Shown here one piece after another: positions 32,218-39,008 of a stretch of DNA of 39,008 nucleotides (within the stretch, counting starts at the first letter, position 1; every line of letters begins with the position of its first letter). A program made the translations under genes and the position numbers. Source of the stretch: Streptomyces spiralis. GTDB lineage: Bacteria; Actinomycetota; Actinomycetes; Streptomycetales; Streptomycetaceae. Where the stretch lies: the NCBI RefSeq assembly GCF_014654675.1, contig NZ_BNBC01000067.1, positions 1-39,008 of the forward strand, in the 5' to 3' direction. The notes under the pieces were generated by a model. The model ran no database searches, was not told the origin of the DNA, and saw only the letters and a program-made list of their open reading frames with translations.

Positions 32218-35200
32218 CGCGGCGGGCTCCCTCGGGGTCGTAGAGGACGGGACCGGCGACGGTCACCGGGACCAGCCGGTCGCCGACGGGTGCGTAGAGG
32301 CGTTCGCCGATACGGTCGCGGCCGCCCTTGATCAGGGCGAGCGCGAAGGTCCGGCCGAGCGCCGCGCTGCGGTAACTGGAGGTGACGTGACCGAGCATCG
32401 GCACGGGCGGCGGGGGCAGTTCGCCGTCGGCGACCAGATGCGTGCCTTCCGGGAGGAAGACGGCCGGGTCCTCGGTGAGCAGCCCGACCAGGTGCTTGCG
32501 GTCGGGGCGGACGGTGTCGGCGCGGCCGTAGGAGCGCTTGCCGATGAAGTCGGGCTTCTTCTTCGACACCGCCCAGCTCATGCCGAGGTCCTGCGGGGTG
32601 ACCGTGCCGTCGGTGTCCTGGCCGACGATCGGATACCCCTTCTCGGCGCGCAGGACGTGCATGGTCTCGGTGCCGTAGGGGGTGATGCCGTACGCGGCGC
32701 CGGCCTCGTACAGCGCCTCCCACAGCGTGCGGGCGTCCCACGGGGACACGTTGATCTCGTAGGCGAGTTCGCCGGAGAAGCTGATCCGGCACACGCGCGC
32801 GTCGAGGCCGGCGACCGTCGTCTCCCGCCACGCCATGAACGGGAAGTCGTCGTTGGACACGGCCAGTTCGGGCGCGAGCGAGCCGAGGACCGTGCGGGAC
32901 TGCGGACCGACCAGGGCCACGGTGGCCCACTGCTCGGTGACCGAGGTGCAGTGGACCCGCAGCTCGGGCCACTCGGTCTGCAGCCACTCCTCCATCCAGT
33001 CCAGGACGGTCGCCGCGTTGCCGGTCGTGGTGGTCACCAGGAACCGGTCCCGGTCGAGCCGGATGACCGTGCCGTCGTCGAAGACCATGCCGTCCAGGCG
33101 GCACATCACGCCGTACCGGATCATGCCGACCTTCAGGGTGCTCATCATGTTCGTGTAGAGCCGGTCGAGGAACAGCGCGGCGTCCGGGCCCTGCACGTCG
33201 ATCTTGCCGAGCGTGGAGGCGTCCATGAAGGCCACGCCCTCGCGGGCGGCCCGGCACTCGCGCAGCACGGCGGTCTCCATGTCCTCGCCGTCCTGCGGGT
33301 AGTACCAGGGCCGCTTCCACTGGCCGACGTTCTCGAACAGCGCGCCGTGCTCGACGTGCCATGTGTGCAGGGCGGTCGTGCGGACCGGGTCGCTCAGCGC
33401 GCCGCGGTCGCGGCCGGCGAGGGCGGCGAAGGAGACCGGGGTGTACGGCGGCCGGAAGGTGGGCAGGCCGAGCGCCGAGATGTCCACGCCGAGGAGTTCG
33501 GCGACGACCCCGCTCGCCAGGACGCCGGCGGTCCTGCCCTGGTCGCCTCCGGTGCCGGCCGTGGTGTAGCGCTTGGTGTGCTCGACCGAGCGCAGGCCCG
33601 CGCCGGTCGCCCGGGCCAGGTCGTCGACCGTGACGTCGCGCTGGAGATCCACGAACCGGGGGGCGTCGGTGTCGCCGGGGACGGTGAAGACCTGCATGGG
33701 CGGGGTGTGCGGCTGGGCGGCCACGGCCGGGAGGGCGGGCGCCTCGGCGGTGTATCCCTCCGCCTCGGCCGCGCGGGCACCGGCGGCCGCGCCCTGCGCG
33801 AGGGTCACGGCGAGATCGAAGGCCCCGTTCGCGCTGCCCGCGACCTCCACCGCCTGACGGCAGCTGTCGGGCACGAACGCGCCGAGTGCCTCGTCGTGGC
33901 GGAGCTTGCCGCCCGACTGGCTGAACAGGTGCGCGACCGGGTTCCAGCCGCCGGAGACCAGGAGCAGGTCCACGGCGAACTCCCGCTGCCCCACGGACTC
34001 CCCGTACGGGGCGACCGTCACGGCGGTGAGCCGGTCCGTGCCCCGGGTGCCGGTGACCGCGTGCCCTGCGAGCACCTCGATCCCCGCGGACCGGGCACGC
34101 TCGGCCCACTCCCCCGGCTCCGGCCGGGTGTCGACGATCGCGGCGATCTCGACACCCGCGGCGGCCAGGTCCAGCGCGGCGGCGTAGGCACTGTCGTTGG
34201 TGGTGAACACGACCGCGTGCCGGCCCGGCAGCACGGCGTACCGGCGCAGGTACGTGCGGGCCGAGGACGCCAGCATCACGCCGGGGCGGTCGTTGTCGCC
34301 GAACGCCAGAGAGCGCTCGTGGGCGCCGGTGGCGAGGACCACGCGCCGGGCCCGGATGCGCCAGACCCTCTCTCGGGAGACGTTCGCCGGGGCCTCGGCG
34401 CCGAGGTGGTTGGTGCGGCGCTCGACGGCGAGGAGGTGGTTGTCGTCGTAGTGGCCGAAGACCGTGGTGCGGCGCAGGACCCGTACCTCGGGCGCGGCTT
34501 CGAGCCGGGCGCGGGTCGCCTCGACCCAGTCGAGGTGCTCGCCGGTGCCGAGCAGGCTGCCGCCGGGTTCCGGCTGGTCGTCGGCGATGATGACGCGCGC
34601 GCCGCCGCTCGCCGCTGCTGCTGCCGCCGCCAGGCCGGCCGGGCCCGCGCCGACGACCAGCACGTCGCAGTGGGCGTGTACGGCGTCGTAGCGGGCGGGG
34701 TCGGGCTCGGTGGCGAGGCGTCCCTGGCCGGGGAGGCTGCTCGCGACCAGGCCGTCGTAGAGCTCGACGGTCGTGGCGGGGAGCATGGGCTCGGGGAAGG
34801 GTTCCTCGATCTGGATGACGGCGTTGGGCTCCTCGACCCCGGCGGAGAAGATGCCGCGGGGGCGGCCGAGCTTGATGCTGGTGGCGGCCTGGATGACGCC
34901 GTTGGCGAGGAGGGCGGAGGCGAGGGTGTCGCCGCGGTAGCCCTGGTATTCGGTGCCGTCGAAGGTGAACGTCAGTCGGTCGTCGCGGTCGATGCGGCCA
35001 CCGGTGGCCAGGCGATGCGGTTGGCTCGCCAGCCGTGCCGGGTGCTCCGCCCCCGGACCACCGGACGGCGCTGGGCGGGCCTCGGCCTCGAGCGCCGGAC
35101 CGGCTGGTTGTTCCGGACGCGGTTGAGCGATGGCCGGACGCGGCTCGAGCGTCTCCGGACGCGGCTCGAGCGTCTCCGGACGCGGCTCCCCCACCTTGTA

Positions 35201-35443
35201 AACGGCGAGGATCTCGTTCGTCGCCGTGTTCCGCACCGCGTTGAACCACTTGCGGCAGCCCGCCGCGTGGCTCCAGCGCTCGGCGAAGGGGCCCTTCGGG
35301 TTGTCGCGGAAGAAGAGGTAGCGCGCCCACTCCTCGTCGGTGAGGGCGGCGGGGTCCTCGGGGTAGGGGACGTGGGCCTGGCCGCCGTAGTGGAACTCGG
35401 CCTCGTCACGGGGCCCGCACCACGGGCAGGGGATGAGCAGCAT
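32210..35443 (-). CDS. soxDA: Fused sarcosine oxidase delta-alpha subunit (SoxD-SoxA)
   Basis: One uninterrupted frame of 1077 residues. Residues 1-85 are a whole SoxD (LLIPCPWCGPRDEAEFHYGG, RYLFFRDNPKGPFAERW, HAAGCRKWFNAVRNT), the small zinc subunit. Residues 86-140 are a Pro/Arg/Glu-rich linker with EPRPETL twice in tandem, then EPRPAIA and QPRPEQ. From about 141 follows full SoxA: PHRLATGGRIDR, TLASALLANGV, the FAD/NAD motif VVGAGPAGLAAAAA (265-270 core) and a C-terminal GcvT-like folate domain (VAFMDASTLGKIDVQG, SGELAYEINVS, RAEKGYPIVGQDTDG). SoxA oxidises sarcosine and the methyl goes to tetrahydrofolate. Normally soxD and soxA are separate; here no stop and no in-frame ATG/GTG lie near the expected soxA start. 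GGGAG lies seven bases before the ATG. Confidence 0.93.
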   Translation of the reverse strand: MLLIPCPWCGPRDEAEFHYGGQAHVPYPEDPAALTDEEWARYLFFRDNPKGPFAERWSHAAGCRKWFNAVRNTATNEILAVYKVGEPRPETLEPRPETLEPRPAIAQPRPEQPAGPALEAEARPAPSGGPGAEHPARLASQPHRLATGGRIDRDDRLTFTFDGTEYQGYRGDTLASALLANGVIQAATSIKLGRPRGIFSAGVEEPNAVIQIEEPFPEPMLPATTVELYDGLVASSLPGQGRLATEPDPARYDAVHAHCDVLVVGAGPAGLAAAAAAASGGARVIIADDQPEPGGSLLGTGEHLDWVEATRARLEAAPEVRVLRRTTVFGHYDDNHLLAVERRTNHLGAEAPANVSRERVWRIRARRVVLATGAHERSLAFGDNDRPGVMLASSARTYLRRYAVLPGRHAVVFTTNDSAYAAALDLAAAGVEIAAIVDTRPEPGEWAERARSAGIEVLAGHAVTGTRGTDRLTAVTVAPYGESVGQREFAVDLLLVSGGWNPVAHLFSQSGGKLRHDEALGAFVPDSCRQAVEVAGSANGAFDLAVTLAQGAAAGARAAEAEGYTAEAPALPAVAAQPHTPPMQVFTVPGDTDAPRFVDLQRDVTVDDLARATGAGLRSVEHTKRYTTAGTGGDQGRTAGVLASGVVAELLGVDISALGLPTFRPPYTPVSFAALAGRDRGALSDPVRTTALHTWHVEHGALFENVGQWKRPWYYPQDGEDMETAVLRECRAAREGVAFMDASTLGKIDVQGPDAALFLDRLYTNMMSTLKVGMIRYGVMCRLDGMVFDDGTVIRLDRDRFLVTTTTGNAATVLDWMEEWLQTEWPELRVHCTSVTEQWATVALVGPQSRTVLGSLAPELAVSNDDFPFMAWRETTVAGLDARVCRISFSGELAYEINVSPWDARTLWEALYEAGAAYGITPYGTETMHVLRAEKGYPIVGQDTDGTVTPQDLGMSWAVSKKKPDFIGKRSYGRADTVRPDRKHLVGLLTEDPAVFLPEGTHLVADGELPPPPVPMLGHVTSSYRSAALGRTFALALIKGGRDRIGERLYAPVGDRLVPVTVAGPVLYDPEGARRDG
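35105..35188. repeat. 21-nt tandem repeat encoding the SoxD-SoxA linker
   Basis: The unit encoding EPRPETL occurs twice exactly (35147-35188), followed by two degenerate copies (EPRPAIA, QPRPEQ). It makes up the core of the linker in the fused subunit. Confidence 0.88.
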
Positions 35444-35454
35444 GGTTCGGCTCC

Positions 35455-36687
35455 CTAGTGGGCCACCGCGGCAGCGCCGTGCTCGTCGACGAGCGCGCCG
35501 GTGGTGAAACGGTCGAGCGAGAAGGGGGCGTTCAGGGCGTGGGGGGTGTCGTGGGCGATGGTGTGGGCGTAGACCCAGCCGACACCCGGGGTGGCCTTGA
35601 AACCACCGGTCCCCCACCCGCAGTTGAGGTAGAGGTTGTCGACCGGGGAGAGGCCGACGATGGGCGAGGCGTCGGGGCTGACGTCGACGATGCCGCCCCA
35701 GGTGCGCAGCACGTGGGCGCGGGCGAAGACCGGGAAGAGTTCCAGGGCCGCCGCCATCTGGTCCTCGATGATGTGGAACGCCCCGCGCTGCGTGTAGGAG
35801 TTGTAGGCGTCGATGCCGGCGCCCATCACCAGTTCGCCCTTGTGCGCCTGGCTGACGTACACGTGGACGGCGTTGGACATGACGACCGTCGGGTGCACCG
35901 GCTCGAGGAGCTCCGACACCAGTGCCTGCAACGGATGGCTCTGGACGGGCAGTTCGATGCCCGCCATGGCGGCGAGGACCGAGGTGTGTCCGGCCGAGCA
36001 CAGGGCCACCTTGCCCGCGGCGATCGGGCCGAGCGTGGTCTGTACGCCGACCACCCGGCCGCCGACCACGTCCAGGCCGGTGACCTCGCAGTTCTGGATG
36101 ATGTCGATGCCGGCGGCGTCCGCGGAGCGGGCGAAGCCCCAGGCCACGTAGTCGTGCTTGGCGATGCCGGCGCGCGGCTGGTAGGTGCCGCCGAGGACCG
36201 GGTAGCGCACGTCGGGTGAGGTGTTGACGATCGGGCAGACCTCTTTGACCTGTTCGGCGTCGAGCCACTCGGCGTCGACGCCGTTGAGCCGGTTGGCCTC
36301 GACCCGGCGCACGCTGTCGCGGACGTCCTGCAGGCTGTGCGCGAGGTTCAGCACACCGCGCTGGGAGAAGAGGATCGGGTAGTCCAGCTCCTCCTCCAGC
36401 CCCTCCCACAGCTTCAGCGCGTGCTCGTAGATCCCCGCGCTCTCGTCCCACAGGTAGTTGGAGCGGATGATCGTGGTGTTGCGGGCCATGTTGCCGCCGG
36501 CGAGCCAGCCCTTCTCCAGAACGGCGACGTTGGTGATGCCGTGGTTCTTCGCCAGGTAGTGGGCGGTGGCCAGGCCGTGGCCGCCGCCGCCCACGATCAC
36601 CACGTCGTACGACCGCTTGGGCTCGGGGGTGCGCCAGAGCCAGTCCGGGTGGTCGGGCAGGTCGGCGCCGGGGGTGCGGGGGCTCAT
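35455..36687 (-). CDS. soxB: Heterotetrameric sarcosine oxidase, beta subunit
   Basis: A 410-residue SoxB, the subunit that oxidises sarcosine with FAD and carries covalent FMN. The FAD motif is YDVVIVGGGGHGLATAHYLA, followed by GWLAGGNMARNTTIIRSNYL. The segment AGIAKHDYVAWGFAR lies where SoxB proteins attach FMN to a histidine; the exact residue was not checked. The C-terminal NLYLNCGWGTGGFKATPG is conserved. The ATG at 36687 overlaps the glyA stop by ATGA, and soxDA starts 11 nt after its stop. It is full length. Confidence 0.95.
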   Translation of the reverse strand: MSPRTPGADLPDHPDWLWRTPEPKRSYDVVIVGGGGHGLATAHYLAKNHGITNVAVLEKGWLAGGNMARNTTIIRSNYLWDESAGIYEHALKLWEGLEEELDYPILFSQRGVLNLAHSLQDVRDSVRRVEANRLNGVDAEWLDAEQVKEVCPIVNTSPDVRYPVLGGTYQPRAGIAKHDYVAWGFARSADAAGIDIIQNCEVTGLDVVGGRVVGVQTTLGPIAAGKVALCSAGHTSVLAAMAGIELPVQSHPLQALVSELLEPVHPTVVMSNAVHVYVSQAHKGELVMGAGIDAYNSYTQRGAFHIIEDQMAAALELFPVFARAHVLRTWGGIVDVSPDASPIVGLSPVDNLYLNCGWGTGGFKATPGVGWVYAHTIAHDTPHALNAPFSLDRFTTGALVDEHGAAAVAH

Positions 36688-37967
36688 CGGGCGTCTCCGT
36701 CGTGCGAGAGGTGCGGGTAGAGCGGGTGCTTGGCGGCCAGCGCCTCGGTGCGGGCACGCAGCGCGGCCACGTCCGGCTCGGGCTGGAGGGCCAGCGCGAT
36801 CACGTCGGCGACCTCGGCGAAGTCGTCCTCGGTGAAGCCCCGGGTGGCGAGCGCCGGGGTGCCGATGCGCAGGCCGGAGGTGACCATCGGCGGACGCGGG
36901 TCGAAGGGCACCGCGTTGCGGTTGACGGTGATGCCGATCTCGTGCAGGAGGTCCTCGGCCCGCTTGCCGTCGAGTTCGGAGTCCCGCAGGTCCACCAGGA
37001 CCAGGTGGACGTCCGTGCCGCCGGTCAGCACCTTCACTCCGGCGGCGGCCGCGTCGGGCCGGCTGAGGCGTTCGGCGAGGATGCGGGCGCCGGCCAGGGT
37101 GCGGGCCTGGCGTTCGGCGAACTCGGGGGACGCCGCGACCTTGAAGGAGACCGCCTTGGCCGCGATGACGTGCTCCAGCGGGCCGCCCTGCATGCCGGGG
37201 AACACCGCCGAGTTGATCTTCTTGGCGAGATCGGCGTCGTCGGTGAGGATGACGCCGCCGCGGGGGCCGCCGAGGGTCTTGTGCGTGGTGGTGGTGACGA
37301 CGTGCGCGTGCGGGACGGGGCTCGGGTGCAGTCCGGCGGCCACCAGGCCCGCGAAGTGCGCCATGTCGACCATGAGGAGGGCACCGACCTCGTCGGCGAT
37401 CCTGCGGAAGGCCGCGAAGTCCAGCTGCCTCGGGTACGCCGACCAGCCCGCGATGATCATCTTGGGGCGGTGCTCCTTGGCGAGCCGCTCCACCTCGTCC
37501 ATGTCGACGAGGTTGTCCGCCTCGGAGACGTGGTACGGCACGACGTTGAGCATCTTGCCGCTGTAGTTGATGCGCATGCCGTGGGTGAGGTGACCGCCGT
37601 GCGCGAGGTCGAGACCGAGGACGGTGTCCCCGGGCTGGAGCAGGGCGAAGAACACGGCGGTGTTCGCCTGGGCACCCGAGTGCGGCTGGACGTTGGCGTA
37701 GCCGGCACCGAACAGGGACTTGACGCGCTCGATCGCCAGCCGCTCGGTGACGTCGACGTGTTCGCAGCCGCCGTAGTAGCGGCGACCGGGGTAGCCCTCG
37801 GCGTACTTGTTGGTCGCGACCGAGCCCTGCGCCTCCATCACCGCGGTGGGCGCGAAGTTCTCGGAGGCGATCATCTCCAGGGTGGACTGCTGGCGATGCA
37901 GCTCGGCGCGCAGGGCTTCGTGGACCTCGGGGTCCAGCTCGGCGAGGCGGGTGTTCAGGGTGTTCAT
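36684..37967 (-). CDS. glyA: Serine hydroxymethyltransferase
   Basis: A 427-residue PLP enzyme that interconverts glycine plus 5,10-methylene-tetrahydrofolate and serine. It has LEMIASENFAPTAVMEAQGS, YGGCEHVDVTE, MVDMAHFAGLVAAGLHPSP and TTTTHKTLGGPRGG, which contains the PLP lysine. The ATG at 37967 overlaps the folD stop by ATGA. In this operon it can condense glycine from sarcosine with the methylene group that sarcosine oxidase transfers to folate, giving serine for SdaA. Streptomyces usually has another glyA near gcv genes, so this is probably a cluster-specific copy. Confidence 0.96.
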   Translation of the reverse strand: MNTLNTRLAELDPEVHEALRAELHRQQSTLEMIASENFAPTAVMEAQGSVATNKYAEGYPGRRYYGGCEHVDVTERLAIERVKSLFGAGYANVQPHSGAQANTAVFFALLQPGDTVLGLDLAHGGHLTHGMRINYSGKMLNVVPYHVSEADNLVDMDEVERLAKEHRPKMIIAGWSAYPRQLDFAAFRRIADEVGALLMVDMAHFAGLVAAGLHPSPVPHAHVVTTTTHKTLGGPRGGVILTDDADLAKKINSAVFPGMQGGPLEHVIAAKAVSFKVAASPEFAERQARTLAGARILAERLSRPDAAAAGVKVLTGGTDVHLVLVDLRDSELDGKRAEDLLHEIGITVNRNAVPFDPRPPMVTSGLRIGTPALATRGFTEDDFAEVADVIALALQPEPDVAALRARTEALAAKHPLYPHLSHDGDAR

Positions 37968-38824
37968 ACGGTGTTCGCGTTCCTCTCGGCGGCCTCGACG
38001 ACATTCGCGAGGAGCATCGCTCGGGTCATGGGTCCCACACCCCCGGGCATCGGGGCGAGCCATCCGGCGACCTCGGCGGCCTCCGGGTGGATGTCACCGA
38101 CGAGCCCGTGCTCGGTGCGGGTGATGCCGACGTCCAGGACGGCCGCGCCGGGGCGCAGCATGTCCTTGGTGATCAGTCCGGGCGAGCCGGCCGCGACGAC
38201 GACGATGTCAGCCTCGCGCACATGCCAGGCCAAGCCCTTGGTTCCGGTGTGGCACAGGGTGACGGTGGCGTTCTCGGAGCGGCGGGTGAGCAGCAGTCCT
38301 ATGGGCCGTCCGACGGTGATGCCCCGGCCGATCACGCAGACTCGGGCTCCGGCGAGCGGGACGTCGTAGCGGCGCAGCAATTCGACGATGCCGCGCGGGG
38401 TGCACGGCAGCGGGGCGTCCACGCCCAGGACGAGGCGGCCGAGGTTGACGGGGTGCAGTCCGTCGGCGTCCTTGGCCGGGTCCATGCGGGCGAGCACGGC
38501 GTTGGCGTCCAGGTGGCGCGGCAGCGGCAGCTGGACGATGTAGCCCGTGCAGGCGGGGTCGGCGTTGAGTTCGTCGATGACGTCCTCGACCTGCCGCTGG
38601 GTGGCGTCGGCGGGCAGTTCGCGGCGCAGGGAGGCGATACCCACCTGCGCGCAGTCGCGGTGCTTTCCGGCGACGTAGGCGTGGCTGCCCGGGTCGTCAC
38701 CGACCAGGACGGTGCCGAGGCCGGGTGGGCGGCCGGTCATGGCCGTCAACTTGGCCACGCGCTCGGCGAGTTCACGGCGGATTGTGGCGGCAGTTGCCTT
38801 GCCGTCGAGAAGTTGTGCGGTCAC
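37964..38824 (-). CDS. folD: Methylenetetrahydrofolate dehydrogenase/cyclohydrolase
   Basis: A 286-residue FolD that oxidises methylene- to methenyl-tetrahydrofolate with NADP and hydrolyses it to 10-formyltetrahydrofolate. The substrate motif SHAYVAGKHRDCAQVGI contains the catalytic Tyr and Lys; GYIVQLPLPRH and the nucleotide site VIGRGITVGRPIG follow, with the usual Ser of GRS replaced by Gly. MPGGVGPMTRAML ends the protein. The GTG at 38824 has AAGGAG eight bases upstream; codons further upstream are not conserved. It starts 22 nt after the second dimethylglycine oxidase gene. It feeds PurU. Confidence 0.96.
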   Translation of the reverse strand: MTAQLLDGKATAATIRRELAERVAKLTAMTGRPPGLGTVLVGDDPGSHAYVAGKHRDCAQVGIASLRRELPADATQRQVEDVIDELNADPACTGYIVQLPLPRHLDANAVLARMDPAKDADGLHPVNLGRLVLGVDAPLPCTPRGIVELLRRYDVPLAGARVCVIGRGITVGRPIGLLLTRRSENATVTLCHTGTKGLAWHVREADIVVVAAGSPGLITKDMLRPGAAVLDVGITRTEHGLVGDIHPEAAEVAGWLAPMPGGVGPMTRAMLLANVVEAAERNANTV

Positions 38825-38846
38825 CGGCGGTACTCCTTCCCCGGGG

Positions 38847-39008
38847 CTAGCCACGGAGGCGGGACATGGTCGGGTCGAACAGGGGCTCTTCGGTCACCAC
38901 CGCTTCCACGCGCTGGTCGAAGTAGCCGATGTGCACGGTCGTGCCGGGCTCGGCCAGTTCCGTCGGGAGCCAGGCGTAGGCGATGCCCTTGCCGATGGTG
39001 TAGCCGTA
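38847..39008 (-). CDS. Partial second dimethylglycine oxidase (C-terminal end)
   Basis: The last 53 residues of a gene that continues beyond the right edge, ending in TAG. The visible sequence (YGYTIGKGIAYAWLPTEL, then IGYFDQRVEAVVTEE and LFDPTMSRLRG) matches the end of dimethylglycine oxidase, including the copy at 18.6-21.0 kb (YGYTIGAPIAYAWLPAEH, LLDPEMSRIRR). It heads the visible part of operon IV. The N-terminal FAD domain cannot be seen, so a stand-alone GcvT-like protein cannot be excluded. Confidence 0.8.
   Translation of the reverse strand, partial: YGYTIGKGIAYAWLPTELAEPGTTVHIGYFDQRVEAVVTEEPLFDPTMSRLRG

Noticed and set aside
32210..36757. A much longer frame continuing upstream of soxDA through soxB
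   Set aside because: The part before 35443 translates to Arg/Pro-rich shadow of soxB; the SoxD start with its own ribosome site is the real beginning.
36684..37967. glyA, folD, sdaA and purU as ordinary housekeeping genes
   Set aside because: Their position in operons with sarcosine oxidase genes, stop/start overlaps and shared operators (for purU and the sdaA operon) point to a catabolic set.
1..39008. CRISPR arrays, insertion sequences, phage genes, tRNA or rRNA genes
   Set aside because: By eye I found no regularly spaced repeats, transposase or integrase motifs, and no recognisable RNA gene; a dedicated tRNA scan was not possible.

Overview
The window looks like a stretch of a Streptomyces (or close actinomycete) chromosome. 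GC is very high, GTG starts and 4-nt stop/start overlaps (ATGA, GTGA) are common, and the gene content is typical of the group: mycothiol enzymes, a DUF574-type methyltransferase, a DUF6191 protein, a SpoIIE-phosphatase/ATPase regulator and IclR regulators. Species cannot be read from the sequence.

Region 1 (1-8.4 kb) is a mixed accessory stretch with signs of decay. It holds a DUF6191 protein, an NhaA antiporter fused to a DsbA-like domain, a remnant of an enoyl-CoA hydratase start, a DUF574-type methyltransferase, a frameshifted MBL-fold hydrolase, a DHFR/RibD-like reductase, a cation-transporter pseudogene with two deletions, a protoglobin and a DHA2 drug-efflux MFS protein carrying an in-frame 18-nt tandem repeat.

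Region 2 (8.5 kb to the right edge) is a methylamine and one-carbon catabolic island that appears to take glycine betaine through dimethylglycine and sarcosine to glycine, serine and pyruvate. Operon I (13.06-8.55 kb, minus) encodes a ferredoxin reductase, a GcvH-like protein lacking the lipoyl lysine, L-serine dehydratase and an MshA-like glycosyltransferase. A Cache-PAS-GAF-SpoIIE-ATPase regulator lies beside it. Operon II (22.78-16.22 kb, minus) encodes mycothiol-dependent formaldehyde dehydrogenase, an MBL hydrolase, dimethylglycine oxidase, monomeric sarcosine oxidase and a Rieske oxygenase of the glycine-betaine monooxygenase type. An MFS transporter (minus) then faces a cupin-IclR pair (plus), followed by purU and a second iclR. 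Operon III (30.36-27.90 kb, minus) encodes a Rieske ferredoxin, a second ferredoxin reductase and folP, with pabB just upstream. Operon IV (right edge to 31.6 kb, minus) encodes a second dimethylglycine oxidase (partial), folD, glyA, soxB, a fused soxD-soxA and soxG.

The island thus carries two parallel ways of handling methyl groups. Dimethylglycine oxidase plus monomeric sarcosine oxidase can release formaldehyde, which the mycothiol dehydrogenase and hydrolase remove. Dimethylglycine oxidase plus heterotetrameric sarcosine oxidase can load methyl groups on tetrahydrofolate, with FolD, GlyA and PurU moving the C1 units and FolP/PabB supporting folate supply. GlyA makes serine and SdaA turns it into pyruvate.

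The main new signals are: (i) a recurring pseudo-palindromic element, consensus about GTTGCGYANTGCGCAWY, in six intergenic regions of the island, suggesting one IclR regulon; (ii) a SoxD-SoxA fusion joined by an EPRPETL-repeat linker; (iii) the GcvH-like protein with Thr in place of the lipoyl Lys; and (iv) folP translationally coupled to a Rieske ferredoxin/reductase chain.
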